Source of the DNA: Phocoena phocoena
Lineage: Eukaryota; Chordata; Mammalia; Artiodactyla; Phocoenidae
Length of the DNA stretch: 64,000 nucleotides
Reading direction: 5' to 3'
Assembly: GCF_963924675.1 (NCBI RefSeq)
Contig: NC_089235.1
Span: forward strand, 58,020,520 to 58,084,519
Shown here: piece by piece, positions 22,765-34,474 of the stretch
How positions within the stretch are numbered: the first letter of the stretch is position 1
Layout of the letters: each line of letters starts with the position of its first letter
The notes under the pieces: model-generated
Seen by the model: the letters and a program-made list of their open reading frames with translations, nothing else
Told to the model about the DNA's origin: nothing
The model's database searches: none
Made by a program: the position numbers and the translations under genes

Positions 22765-23550
22765 GCAAAATTTGCCAACCCAAAATGTGTCTCTTTGGCA
22801 TGAGGATTAACTTAGGCTGATTTTTTTTTGCGGTACGCAGGCCTCTCACTGTTGTGGCCTCTCCCGTTGCGGAGCACAGGCTCCGGACGCGCAGGCTCAG
22901 CAGCCATGGCTCTAGGGCCCAGCCGCTCAGCGGCATGTGGGATCTTCCCGGACCGGGGCATGAACCCGTGTCCCCTGCATCGGCAGGCGGACTCTCAACC
23001 ACTGCACCACTAGGGAAGCCCTAGGCTTATTATTTTTTAAAAATAGCAGACTCAGAAAGTTTTTCTTTTTACCACCTCTCCATTTGCCTAAAAATTTGAA
23101 TAATGGACCTGTTCCCAGAATAGAGCTAGCACCGGTGATATCTACAAAAATTATGGGGCAGATGTGATGGGGGAAACTTAGAAGAGTCTAGAGATCAGAG
23201 TCCACTCTGTGTCCCATTTTCTCTGCATGGCTAAGCAAACATTTATTTACCAATCATTTGCTTGTCCGTCTCCATGTGAATTGCCTTCCTCCCCTTTGAA
23301 GTCCCAAACCCCTATCCCCAACATCCTTTTTTGTCTTTAGTTGAAGATGGTATTTAAGTTGAGGGCTTTGGCCATTTTGTTAAGTTACTCAGTTTTCCTG
23401 GTTCTCTCCCATGTGTACATGTAATTAAAATTTTGTTTGATTTTTTCCTGTTAATCTGTCTCATGTCAACATAACTCTTAAGTGAGACAAAGGAACCTAG
23501 AAAGATAAAGGAAAATTCCTTCTTCCTTGACATTCTGATAGAAGATCTAC
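22765..23550 (+). mobile_element. ERV-type LTR (copy 1), split by a SINE
   Basis: It begins near 'ggggagcaaaatttgccaacccaaaatgtgtctctttggcat' and, after the SINE, continues to 'ggtatttaagttgagggctttggccatttt' (possible TATA region), 'cagttttcctggttctctccc', an ATTAAA poly-A signal near 23423 and 'gttaatctgtctcatgtca'. The same order recurs at 46425-47035. The layout is that of a class I endogenous retrovirus LTR. No internal retroviral genes follow, so it is a solo LTR or fragment. Confidence 0.7.
22822..23021 (-). mobile_element. CHR SINE, G+C-rich type, antisense, inside an LTR
   Basis: A T run is followed by GCGGTACGCAGGCCTCTCAC and ends CACCACTAGGGAAGCCC. A weak target duplication around taggct lies at 22813 and 23022. 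It interrupts the ERV-type LTR and so post-dates it. Confidence 0.92.
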
Positions 23551-23663
23551 TCACAATACTTGCACTTCTGTTTTCTGCTTTGAATAAGTTATTTTCTACC
23601 TAACGAACCACTATAGTTCCCAAATTGTACCTCAAGTGCCCAGAATAGACCTTTGATGGGGAG

Positions 23664-23710
<47 letters not shown>

Positions 23711-24153
23711 CGTACATATCCATTTGTTAGGTAATGTGCATGACCGCTCTCATTTGCTTTTTTCCCCTCTAGGAATTCTTTAACTTTAGATGTTCTGAGG
23801 CAAGCTTTGTCAGCAATTTTCTATGAAACCCTAAATAATTAACTTAATATACTTACATTTTAGTTAACTTATTTACAAAAGGGAAAAATAATATTGATGT
23901 AGATAACACTTTTACTTAGAGAAATTATCAACGAAATTATTTTCTAGCTATCTGAGAAAACAAATTAAATTAGTGTCCATTCAGAGTTTTTCAGAGACTT
24001 TCAAATCATATAACTCTCCAGAGTAACTAAGTCTTGACTTAGGCAAATGATAAAACTAAAGTAATTTTTTAAACGATTCATTCCTATAATTTACGTAGCT
24101 TATATACTGAAAACATTAGACCAATCATCAAGTAGATAAATTATTATTGTTAG
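23551..24153. other. Unassigned DNA with a (TG)n tract
   Basis: Apart from the (TG)n tract listed separately, no gene or repeat is recognised. Confidence 0.45.
23665..23706. repeat. (TG)n microsatellite
   Basis: About 21 uninterrupted TG units are followed by cgtgcgtac. Alternating purine-pyrimidine DNA of this kind can adopt a left-handed form. Confidence 0.97.
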
Positions 24154-24165
24154 GAGTATGTTATG

Positions 24166-24298
24166 GAGTGGACTTCCCTGGCAGTCCAGTGGTTAAGACT
24201 CTACACTTCCAATGTAGGGGGCATGGGTTCAATCCCTGGTTGGGGAACTAAGATCTCACATGCTGTACAGTGAGGCCAAAAAAGAAAAAAAAAGTAAA
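24166..24298 (+). mobile_element. CHR-type SINE, short form
   Basis: It reads GGACTTCCCTGGCAGTCCAG, 'ggttaagactctacacttcc' and 'gggttcaatccctggttggggaactaagatc', ending in an A-rich tail. The target duplication gagtatgttatg is found at 24154-24165 and 24299-24310. This form lacks the G+C-rich 3' half of the 200-bp type and ends just after 'gaggccaaaaaa'. Confidence 0.92.
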
Positions 24299-24310
24299 GA
24301 GTATGTTATG

Positions 24311-25012
24311 AAGCATATGTATGTTTGTTATGTAACACGACAAATGTAATTATTGAAAAAGATTCTATACCCCACCCATGATATTTTGTTTTCAATTAAA
24401 TTATGTATATTTCCATTGCTGTCCTTGTATTTTTTTCTACTGTTATTTTTCCCCCCAAAAGAATCACATTTGTATGCAGTTGCAATTACTATTGGAGTTA
24501 TTCTGAAATTTAAGTCTAAACATGTGCAGGTAATATTACAACCACCATTTACTGAATTAAAACAGCTTTTTTCTGACGTACAACATCCCACAAATCTCCA
24601 TTGCAAAGAAATTCCCACAAGTGCAGCAAGGTAAAAATTCAAGTAAAATGTTATCTTTCTTTCAGGTCAACAGCTTTACTTTATTCTCATTCTACATCTC
24701 TCTTTTAGGTGGGAATTTTTAATACACCTAATCATACATTTATACTTTTCTCAGGTTTCCCTTTTTTAACTTTGTGTATTTGTGTTCTCTTTCAAGGTAC
24801 TAGTCACCATGTCACACAGTAAGTAAACTTCAGATACTTATGTAGACATATAAGGTTGGAAATTATTTTCCAAGGATTGGTAGAGGAGTTTCCCTGCAGG
24901 GTTTGATTTATTATTTGCTGTTAATGAATAAATAATGCAACAAAATCATGAAAAACTTAAAATTTGTATGTCAAAATAAGTTGCCATTAAAAAAGTCCAA
25001 ACCTTCCTTTGT
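24311..25012. other. Unassigned A+T-rich DNA
   Basis: Frames of 93 and 104 codons on opposite strands over 24328-24642 have no recognisable motif. No gene is called. Confidence 0.45.
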
Positions 25013-25026
25013 AAAAGACTAATGCT

Positions 25027-25345
25027 GGGCTTCTCTGGTGGTGCAGTGGTTAAGAATCTGCCTGCCATTGCAGGAGACATGGGTTCAAGCCCTGGTCCAG
25101 GAAGATCCCACATGCCATGGAGCAGCTAAGCCCATGCGCCACAACTACTGAGCCCGCATGCCACAACTACTGAAGCCCGTGCACCTAGAGCCCTTGCTCC
25201 ACAATAAGACAAGCCACAACAATGAGAAGCCCACACACCGCAATGAAGAGTAGCGCCCGCATGCTGCAACCAGAGAAAGCCCGCGCACAGCAATGAAGAC
25301 CCAATACAGATAAAAATAATTAATTATATAAAATTTTTAAAAAGA
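25027..25345 (+). mobile_element. CHR-type SINE, long form (~310 bp)
   Basis: It starts GGGCTTCTCTGGTGGTGCAG and has the tRNA-like head. It continues through repeated 'ccacaactactgagcccgcatgcc' and 'acaactactgaagcccgtgcac' motifs to 'gcgcacagcaatgaagaccca' and an A+T-rich tail. The internal repeats of 'ccacaactactgag' are part of the family structure. Many CpG sites have decayed, so it appears older than the G+C-rich copies. Confidence 0.9.
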
Positions 25346-25399
25346 TTTAAAAAAATCTTGACCAATACAGATACTAATTAAAATGCAATTAAAAAAAAT

Positions 25400-25913
25400 A
25401 AGACTAACTTCTACTTTGTATAAAAATCTGTAAAATACCAGAGGCTATATGAAAATCCCCACAGTGCTTTCTGAGAGACAGACTTAAGCATAGCAATTAT
25501 TGCATTGTCGGTGGTTACAGTGCAGTTAACCTCTCTTTGATATGTCCTTAGGCACAGAAGGAAAATTGACATAACCAAGATTTTAATGTTTTTCTTCCTT
25601 TCTTACCTAACATCTTTGCACTAATAACTTTATAGTATGGGAGCTATAGTTTTTTTTCTTTTTTAACAGCAGAGGAAATGGGTAATATTAAGCATATTTA
25701 ACAATCCATTCAATATGGATAATGCTTAATCAGAATGTTGCCAAACTACAGAATAGATCCTGTCTGTAAATAACTCATACAAATCAGCTGAATAGCAGCC
25801 TTGACACAGGCTCATGGTCAAAGAAATTTCCAGAAACACAGAAAGTTTCTGTTCTTTATTCCTTGTCATTATCTATAAGTGTGTTCCTGATATTTGGTGT
25901 TTTAATAGCTAGA

Positions 25914-25916
<3 letters not shown>
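25400..25916. other. Unassigned A+T-rich DNA
   Basis: Nothing recognised. Confidence 0.45.

Positions 25917-26000
<84 letters not shown>
25917..26000. repeat. Compound (TG)21(TA)21 microsatellite
   Basis: Bases 25917-25958 are TG repeats and 25959-26000 are TA repeats, 21 units each, with no interruption. The TA half is self-complementary and the TG half can form left-handed DNA. Confidence 0.98.
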
Positions 26001-26004
<4 letters not shown>

Positions 26005-26639
26005 TAACAATATTTTTATAAAGCAGCCATACAGTAAAGAATTACTAGGCCCAAGGCCCAAATAGAAGGAAAATTGAGGACTAAGGGAAGAAAGCTGGTT
26101 TGGAATCTGCTTTTGTCTCAAGAGGATTTGTAGCTTCAGGAAAATTACCATATTTGTTTTGTCAGCTTCACAAAAAAAGGGGGGACAGAAATCAAAGCCT
26201 GGCATGTATAAGGTGGAAAGCTGAATAGACTATACTCTTAAGGTGAGGATGAATCAGAAATAGTGTATCCCACATGGATTTATACTCAGATTTTAATCTT
26301 CCATGTTCTTCAGGGATATTTTAAACCTTGAAAACGTATTAAAGTAGTACTGGAGGCTGTGACCATGGTCTTCTAGCAGAAACAAATGTCAATCTTCTCT
26401 GGAGAAAAGTATTTCCATTATAGACTTCATTTTATTTCTGAAAAGATTTTTATCAAATACATTGTGCAACGCACAGACAGTGATGATGATTCACACAGGG
26501 AAAGTAAACTTTATGAGCATTAACCAGAAAAAAATAACAAACAAGAGCAACAAATCTGCACAGAAGTCAGATTTGGGAAATATTCAGCCCAGATTATACA
26601 ATAATTATACATCTACATTTAAAGAACTAAGACAGTGAC
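26001..26639. other. Unassigned DNA
   Basis: No gene or repeat is recognised. Confidence 0.45.
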
Positions 26640-27910
26640 TATAAAACTATAAGCTATAAGAAATGGCATCAAAGATTTGAAAACAAAATACATTTTCTAG
26701 TTATTGGAATAAATAACTAACTAGACAAGTTGTAAAGGGAAACTAGATACAGTTAGGGAGAGAATTACTGAATTGAAGGATAAATTAGAATAAAATATTT
26801 TGAGACAAAAATTTGGAAAATAAAGAGGGAGGGTAAAAGAGAGACTACTGTGAGAAAGTCAAACATAAGTTTAATCAGAATCCAGAAGAAGAGAATGAGG
26901 ATCAAATAAAGGCATTATTTAAGGAGAAAATAGTTGAAAATTTTAAAAAACTAATTAAAGACTTCACTACAAATATTCAAAAAGCTCCAAGAAATCCCAA
27001 GCAGATTAAGTAAATTAAACAGTAAATTTACTTAATATATAATGGATTATATTAAATATAAGTGTACTACATATATAATGAATTATATTAAATATAAGTG
27101 TACTACATATTCTAGATGAGTCACAGATTGCCAAACTGGATTATGAAAAAGGAAGATATAAAACAGAAGAATGCAGAAAGATTAAAAGTTAAAGGATAGA
27201 AAAAGAAATACCATGAAAATCCTAATAAAAAGGAGCTGGAATAGTGTCAGGGAAGATAGATCTTATGGAGAAATACTGGTAGAATTAAAAGTCACTTCAT
27301 AATGATGAACAGGAATCAATCAACCTGGAAGTTACCTCAATTTTAGATTTGCATGCAATACTAGTATAGCCTTAACATATATCAATCACAATTGATAGAT
27401 ACATAGAGACAAATGTACCATTATGTGGATGATTTTCATATACCTCTCTAAAAAACTGGTAGGAAAATCAGACAAAGAGGCAATTAAGTATATAGAAAAT
27501 TTGAACAGCATAACTAGCAATGTGTACTTCAGGAACATTGCTAAAAGTTGAGCATGTATCAGGTCAAAAAACAATTATCAACAACATCAAAGTATTGAAA
27601 ATTACATAGAGTATGTTCTAAACTAGGACATAGCAGAAAACCCTATGAATTTAGAAATTAAAAAGACTCATGATGCTATTTCTATTGCCTCTGACTAGTC
27701 AAGGCAATTAACATTGGAAAACCCACAACTATCAGGGACTTAACAAATTTTTTGTTAAATAGCAGAAAATCCTGATAAGTTTAGAAATTTTAAACTTTAA
27801 AATTTTTAATTTTTTACTTTTAAATAACCCAGTGGATAAAAAAGTAAATGCTATGGAAATTAGAAAACATTTGAAACTTAAAAATAATGAAAACTACAGG
27901 CCTTGATTCA
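26640..27910 (+). mobile_element. Old L1 LINE relic (ORF1 to early ORF2)
   Basis: Bases 26755-27000 follow old L1 ORF1: 'agagaattactgaattgaaggataaattagaa', 'aatcagaatccagaagaagagaatg' and 'aaagctccaagaaatcccaagcag'. Bases 27370-27900 follow decayed ORF2 endonuclease text ('aaaatttgaacagcataac', 'tacatagagtatgttct', 'ctatggaaattagaaaacatttg'). Stops occur throughout. It is also interrupted by local duplications, listed separately. Confidence 0.7.
27035..27106. repeat. Tandem duplication, 36 bp x 2
   Basis: The unit at 27035-27070 (atatataatggattat...gtactac) is repeated at 27071-27106 with a single g/a difference. The copies abut directly within the L1 relic. Confidence 0.94.
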
Positions 27911-28084
27911 GTATTTTTTTATTTGGCACAATGACATTCATTCTTCTTTTTTTTTTTTTAATCCCTCACATTCCCTGACGTTTCAGTATCTCCAAGTAAT
28001 GGAGAGTGCACTGTCTTAAATGATATATTCTGTGTTCCTCTCTTCTCACATCTAAACTATCTCTAAATTTTGTCTATCTTTTAA

Positions 28085-28835
28085 GTGATCCTTAAATCTG
28101 CCCCTCAAATCTGCCCACTTCTCTTCATCCTCACTGCCATTCTCCTAATTCAGGCCACCATTATCACCTCTCTCCTGAATTACTGCAACAGTTTCCTATA
28201 TGGGCTCTCTGATCCTGTGTTGTCCATCACCAACCAGACTGATATTTCTAAAATTAAACCTAGTCATGTCACTTCCCTGCTTTTCAAAGAAGAGAAAAGA
28301 AAGCAAAAAAGCATGTTGGCTTCCCATTTCCCATGGGATATAAAACATCTTTAATCTGTTTTGAAAGATTTAGAAAATTCCCTCAATCCATTTACCTCTC
28401 CACCTTCATCTCTCACCATTATTCTCCTTAAGCTCTAAGCTTTAACCATCAAAATATTTAAATTTATCTTACTATACCATGTCTCTGAGTACTTGTATTT
28501 TCTGCACTTTCTGACAGCAACTCTTCTCCTAACGCATCCCCTTTCACTTGACTAGTACATAATCATTCTTTAAATCTTGGTTTACACTTCACTGCCTTTG
28601 AGGACCCATCCTTTACCTACTGAGCCTAGCTTAGGTGTCTTTGCTATGTATTCTCATAACATACCCTAACCTACCCTATCATAGCACTTCATAGACCATG
28701 TATTGAAAATATTTTCTTACTGGTCTGTATTTGCCCACTTGACTGTAATCACAAAAAGGCCAAGATTTTATCTAGTTAATACTATAATCCCAGTACCTAG
28801 TACTATATCAAAAGATTGGATCAAAGGTAATACTT
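28085..28835 (+). mobile_element. L2 LINE 3' part
   Basis: The order is 'ccaccattatcacctctctcctgaattactgcaacag', 'ctgatatttctaaaattaaacctagtcatgtcacttccctgc', 'ggcttcccatttcccatgggata', 'cacttcactgcctttgaggacc', 'cactt...gactgtaatcac' and 'ctataatcccagtacctagtac'. I assign this to the L2 3' end. The 89-codon frame at 28085-28354 lies within it and is not a gene. Confidence 0.78.
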
Positions 28836-29095
28836 AGCTATATTATTTTTGAAAATAAAATTTCAAGTTTTTCAATAAAAGGCAAAAACTCTCAGATTAG
28901 ACTGTACAATTGTACAATTTCTATTGACCTGAATCCAATTCACTGACACTTTCTTCTGCTATCTCAAATCTACTATTCGCCCCCTCTAGTGAATTATTAA
29001 ACATGATTTAGCAAATTTTCAGTAAAAATAATGCATTATGACCAAGTTAGATTTATTTCAGCAATGCAAGGGTATTTCCTTCTGTCTCCCTCGCT
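28836..29095. other. Unassigned DNA
   Basis: Nothing recognised apart from a 12-bp palindrome gtacaattgtac near 28905. Confidence 0.4.
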
Positions 29096-29099
29096 CCTC

Positions 29100-29235
29100 C
29101 CACTAAAATGTAAGCTCTTTTAGGTCAATGATCTTTGTTTTATAGACTGATGACCCTAGAATTGTAGAATAGGGTCTGCCACAATCTAGGAGCTCAATAA
29201 ATACTTTTGAGTGGATGGAAGAGTAAATGAATGCT
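29100..29235 (+). mobile_element. L2 LINE tail
   Basis: 'ctaaaatgtaagctcttttagg', 'gggtctgccacaatctaggagctcaataaatacttttgagtggatgg' and 'taaatgaatg' match the end of L2. Confidence 0.78.
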
Positions 29236-29378
29236 GTGCAATATCGTGAAAGTCAATAAAAAATAAAGAAAATATATTGGCATTGCAGATGACAGTCAAG
29301 TAAACTGATATTTATGTAGTTTGACCTTATAATGCCATTTATACATATTCTTATATATTTATTTAGCTATACCTTTTT

Positions 29379-29494
29379 TGGGGTATTTTGGCCTCACGGC
29401 TTGCAGGATCGTAGTTCCCTGACCAGGGATTGAGCCCAGGGCCTTAGCAGTGAAAGCACTGAGTCCTAACCTCTGGACCACCAGGGAATTCCCA
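29379..29494 (-). mobile_element. CHR-type SINE, short form, antisense
   Basis: It reads 'ggtattttggcctcacggcttgcagg', 'agttccctgaccagggattgagccc' and ends 'ctggaccaccagggaattccc', the reverse complement of the short form at 24166. A 16-bp target duplication (tttagctatacctttt against tttagctatatctttt) lies at 29362-29377 and 29497-29512 with one mismatch. Confidence 0.92.
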
Positions 29495-29512
29495 TTTTTA
29501 GCTATATCTTTT

Positions 29513-31829
29513 GAGAAAGAAAGAGAAGGAGGAAGAAACCAACGTGGTGGTATGGGATTATTATCTCTGTTATATTTATTTCTCTTTTAAAATTTTTCTT
29601 AAATTAGCATATAACTTTTATAATCAGGGAAGTGATTATAAAGGGAAGTGTAAATATTAACTCTCACCTCCACTAGCAATGCCTATCTGATCACTCAGTC
29701 TGATGGAAATTCTCATCTTCTCTGATGCATAGCATACCTGCAGACATTTAAACCACTGTGAGCTGGTTAATCTAGCCCTGCAGACTGTTAGCTCTTTGAG
29801 GAAAACGGTCTTCCCTTATTTTTGTGTGTCCTCACTATTCTGTACAGGACTTCATTACATAAGCAAGCCTCTGTCTCTTGATAATATGTTTTCATTTCTC
29901 CAGCAGATGAACCAGTACAATTTTAGAGCTTTCTTTTATTCTTTTTAAAATTTTGCTACCTCACTTAACAAATAAATATTTATTTTTATATTCCCAAATT
30001 CTGATCCTTGAATTACTCATGAAATCCCATATTTTTATGTCTTCTCAGTAAGGCATAAATTAGCTGATATAGATATTTTTTTGTCATTCAAATAAATCTC
30101 TTATTATAATAATTTGAATTTTATAACAAAAGCAATACATATTCATTGCAGGGAAAAAAGCAAATGTGTTCCACTTTGAAAAGAAAAATCACTGTTAATA
30201 TTTTTGCATTTGTTCCTCCACATTTTTCCTGTCATAGAATTAGATGGATATTGATGCTTATTTAGTTAGTTCTTGCAAAGTTAGAATCATAAACCTGATT
30301 TTCCTATCAACAATATTTAAGAGTAAATTTTCCCATGTCAATTACACATTTTTATAATATCATTTTAATGTCTCTATAGTGTTCCATATTATGTTAAACA
30401 TTAATATTTTGTTTATGTTTTTACTCTTCTGAACAACGCAGTTTTGTACATACTTGCTTATACATATTCTTAATTGTTTCCTTAGAAAATATTCCTAAAA
30501 ATGAAATTATTGATTACAATGGATAGGGATGTTTTAAATCTTTTTCCTAATGAATAGTTAGATCATTAAAAGTATTGCGTTATCGCGTCCTTTGACCAAT
30601 GCTCTCATTTTCAGCGTTGGTAGAAAATACTGATCATTTTTAACACCTTTGTGAGCTTATTGGTGAGACCTAAATTTTGATATTTAGATTCTCTTTTGAA
30701 TGAGCAATATTAAGTGCCTTTTAAATTACTCAAAATCTAGTCAGAGCAAGTCAGAAAACATCACAAATAGTTTCAACAATCAAATATGGTCTGTTGATAT
30801 GTAAGAGGTGGTAGGTCCACATGAAGAGCTCTGAAATAAATCACAATTACTTGGTGCTGTAAGTGTGTCCACTAAGTGTAGGAGCACAATTAGGTGCCTA
30901 ATTATATGGAAAAATGTAATCTCATCCCAGGCAGGAGCCTAAGCCACAAAACCTGTTCCTACTTGAGCCATTGTGTTCTACATAACCCTGGGACTCTACA
31001 ATGGTTTCAGTGCTTTGCAGACTTTCCACAAATTTGTCCCAGTTTTTACTTTACATCTCTGTCCTTCATGCCCAAGCTCTCTCATCCCCTCTGCCATATT
31101 ATCTTCATTAAATTCCCTTTGTAAACTTCCTTGGTTTATTTCAGACCATCTGTTCACCTAAGTTGCCCACAAACGTACGTAGTCAAACCCTGCCAAAAAA
31201 CAGCATTCAAAATTTGACTTCCACCCTGAGACACCTTTATGATTAAGAAACCAGAAGTGTTTGGCAGAAGATTCCAGCTCTCAACCAATCCTTCCCACAA
31301 AAGGCTACAATTAAACAAAACTCTTTCCTCTGTTTAACCTATAACCACAAAGCTGTATCTTTAAAAGATTCATGAAAGTATAGAAGACACAGAAAACATA
31401 GAACCATATGTTTGCCACTTTATTTTTAGTCAATGTGAAAAGCTATAGACTGGACAAAAAAGTTTTAATTTGGGAAGGATATATGGTGCCCATGGTCACC
31501 TAACTCCAAGGAATCAATGAATATTATTTCCTAGTAGAGCCCATGAGGAGTTTTTGCAGGGGAGGGAGTGATGGAAAGAGTTAAAGGACCAAAAGCATTT
31601 AGTCACTTAAATCTATCCAATAACTCCATTTTATCATCTATTTTCATTTTAATTTCACTATATAATCTAATCTGAGATAATGCAATACTATGCTTGAAAG
31701 TATTTTATTAAACAACGTATCATATGCCATTGTAACAAAAATATGCATATAAATTGAAATTCTCCATTTTATTTTGACTTCATAAGATCATGAAGCTCTA
31801 AGTTAAAAAAATAGAAAAAGTGTTATTTT
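29513..31829. other. Unassigned A+T-rich DNA
   Basis: No gene is supported. Frames of 62-76 codons near 30894-31161 overlap each other and lack known motifs. The section around 30200-30660 reads like an old L1-type 3' UTR in A+T content only; I do not call it. Confidence 0.4.
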
Positions 31830-31834
31830 AAGAG

Positions 31835-32290
31835 TCCAGTTAAATCAGGGTATAACCATATAGTGGGATACTATGCAGCTTAAAAATCAGTGGTGACTCT
31901 CTATGTCTCTATAGACTAATATAGAGCATATCCTAAGGTATGTCAAGTAAACAGCAAGGAACAGAATAATGTGTTAAACAGAGAGTAAAAGAATTTATAT
32001 GCAGATTTGATTTCTTAAGCAAAAAAAAAAAATACCCTCTAAAATATTATTAAGAAAATAAGAAGTCATCACATACGATGGGGGTAGAGTTGAGATGAGA
32101 CAAGGGTGGTTGAAGAATGTTCACTAAATAACAATTCTGCGTTTTGAAACTTTGAATATCTGCCGTACATACGTTTGTGTGTATGTGTGTGTGATAGAGA
32201 GATTATTACTAATATATCATGGCAAAACACTCTGAAATATTATAAATTTTGATAAATAATAACCAAAAATACATTTCAATGAAAATGTAT
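31835..32290 (+). mobile_element. Old L1 3'-end relic
   Basis: 'aaccatatagtgggatactatgcagctt', 'aggtatgtcaagtaaacagcaaggaacagaataatgtg', read in pieces, correspond to the end of ORF2 and early 3' UTR of old L1s. The right part (agatgagacaaggg...ttttgaaactttg) is compatible with such a 3' UTR but less certain. Confidence 0.6.
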
Positions 32291-32837
32291 GACTTAATGA
32301 GATGAATGGGGCTGGATTTTTCCAATTAAATTACATATGTATGAAGTAATATTATTTACCACTACAATGTAACAGGAATAATTCTACTCCTACCCTATTT
32401 TTCATGATATAGTTCATTTGCTGAGAAACCTTCTACGCAGTACAGCAAGTAGATGGGAGAAGGAATTTTGTATGGCCATTGCACCCTTTTTAAAAACAAT
32501 CTCTTTCTAAGTTTTATGCCAAAAATCCTATAGTGAACTATCATAAAAATTAAGCTTAATTATCAGATAATAAATGAATTAACTCCTCCTTTTACTTTGT
32601 TTAAAGCCAATAACTGGACATCTAATTTGCAAAATGATTTGTTACCTGGACTCTAATAATAATGTCATTAACTGTTTCAATTTTGTAGAAGCCTATAAAG
32701 ATGCTGTAAAGAGTCATCAACACCATTATTGATACCTTTAATCTTTTACTTAAGGCACTTTTTGAACACTAAGAAAGAGTCGAGGAAATAAAATTATTGT
32801 TAATGTCAATAACTTTTCCACTGCAAGTTTTCTTTTC

Positions 32838-33039
32838 TTTTTTTTTTTCGGTACGCAGGCCTCTCACTGTTGTGGCCTCTCCCGTTGCAGAGCACAGGCT
32901 CCGGACGCGCAGGCTCAGCGGCCATGGCTCACGGGCCCAGCCGCTCCGCGGCATGTGGGATCCTCCCGGACCAGGGCACGAACCCATGTCCCCTGCATCG
33001 GCAGGCGGACTCTCAACCACTGCGCCACCAGGGAAGCCC
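32838..33039 (-). mobile_element. CHR SINE, G+C-rich type, antisense
   Basis: A T-rich tail is followed by CGGTACGCAGGCCTCTCACT and ends CGCCACCAGGGAAGCCC. A diverged target duplication starting tccactg lies at 32817 and 33040. It sits 115 bases before the young L1. Confidence 0.93.
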
Positions 33040-33155
33040 TCCACTGTAATATTTTTAATGAAATAGTTTTATCTTTTCCCATGTTTTCAATAAATGTTCT
33101 TTAAAACCTTAAGGCTGCAGATTTAGTTTATTTAATTTACTTAAATGTCTTACCA

Positions 33156-34310
33156 GAGGCTTCCGGGAAGAGTAAGACGCGGAGATCACCTTCCTCCCCA
33201 CAGATACACCAGAAATACATCTACACGTGGAACTGCTCCTACAGAACACCCACTGAACGCTGGCAGAAGACCTCAGACCTCCCAAAAGGCAAGAAACGCC
33301 CCACGTACCTGGGTAGGGCAAAAGAAAAAAGAATAAACAGAGACAAAAGGATAGGGACGGGACCTGCACCAGTGGGAGAGAGCTGTGAAGGAGGAAAGAT
33401 TTCCACACACTGGAAGCCCCTTCGCGGGCGCAGACTGCGGGTGGCACAGGGGGAAAGCTTCGGTGCCGCGGAGGAGAGCGCAGCAACAGGGGTACAGAGG
33501 GCAAAGCAGAGAGATTCCCGCACAGAGTATCAGGGCCGACCGGCACTCACCAGCCTGAGAGGCTTGTCTGCTCACCCGCCGGGGCGGGCGGGGCTGCGAG
33601 CTGAGGCTTGCTTGGGCTTTGGTCGGAGCGCTGGGAGAGGACTGGGGTTGGCAGCGTGAAGACAGCCTGCAGGGGGTTAGTGCGCCGCGGCTAGCCAGGA
33701 GGGAGTCCGGCGAAAAGTCTGGACCTGCCGAACAGGCAAGAGACTTTTTCTTCCCTCTTTGTTTCCTGCTGCGCGAGGAGAGGGGATTAAGAGCGCTGCT
33801 TAAAGGAGCTCCAGAGACGGGCGCGAGCCGTGGCTAAAAGCGCAGACCCCAGAGACGGGCGTGAGACGCTAAGGCTGCTGCTGCCGCCACCAAGAAGCCT
33901 GTGTGTGAGCACAGGTCACTATCCACACCTCCCTGGGAGCCTGTGCAGCCCGCCACTGCCAGGGTCCCGGGATCCAAGGACAACTCCCCCGGGGAGAACG
34001 CACGGCGCGCCTCAGGCTGGTGCAACGTCACGCTGGCCTCCGCCGCCGCAGGCTCGCCCCGCCCTCCGTGCCCCTCCCTCCCCCAGGGCCTGAGTGAGCT
34101 GGGGCCCCCGCATCAGCGGCTCCTTTAACCCTGTCCTGTCTGAGCGAAGAACAGACGCCCTCCGGCGACCTACACGCAGAGGCGGGGCCAAATCCAAAGC
34201 TGAGCTCCTGTGAGCTGTGAGAACAAAGAAGAGAAAGGGAAATCTCTCCCAGCAGCCTCAGAAGCAGCAGATTAAAGCTCCACAATCAACTTGATGTACC
34301 GTATCTGTGG
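33156..34310 (+). promoter_or_regulatory. CpG-rich L1 5' UTR promoter region
   Basis: This is the only long G+C- and CpG-rich stretch of the window apart from SINEs (for example 33410-34190). In L1 the 5' UTR carries the internal RNA polymerase II promoter. The start reads 'cttccgggaagagtaagacg'. Active mammalian L1s often carry an ATGGCGG (YY1-type) site there, and it is absent in this copy. Frames of 60-145 codons in this stretch reflect the lack of A+T-rich stops, not genes. Confidence 0.7.
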
Positions 34311-34474
34311 AATACATGAATAGACAACGAATCAACCCAAATTGAGGAGGTGGACTTTGAAAGCAAAATTTATGATTTTTTCCCCTTTTCCTCTTTTTGT
34401 GAGTGTGTATGTGTATGCTTCTGTGTGAGATTTTGTCTGTATAGCTTTGCTTCCAGCATTTGTCCTAGGGTTCT

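Noticed and set aside
25909..26205. 98-codon frame with Tyr-Ile and Thr-His repeats
   Set aside because: It is translated from the TG/TA microsatellite.
28895..28925. Palindrome gtacaattgtac
   Set aside because: Twelve bases in A+T-rich DNA are expected by chance in 64 kb.
33109..34285. Several frames of 60-145 codons on both strands
   Set aside because: They lie in the CpG-rich L1 5' UTR, where stops are rare; no motif supports them.
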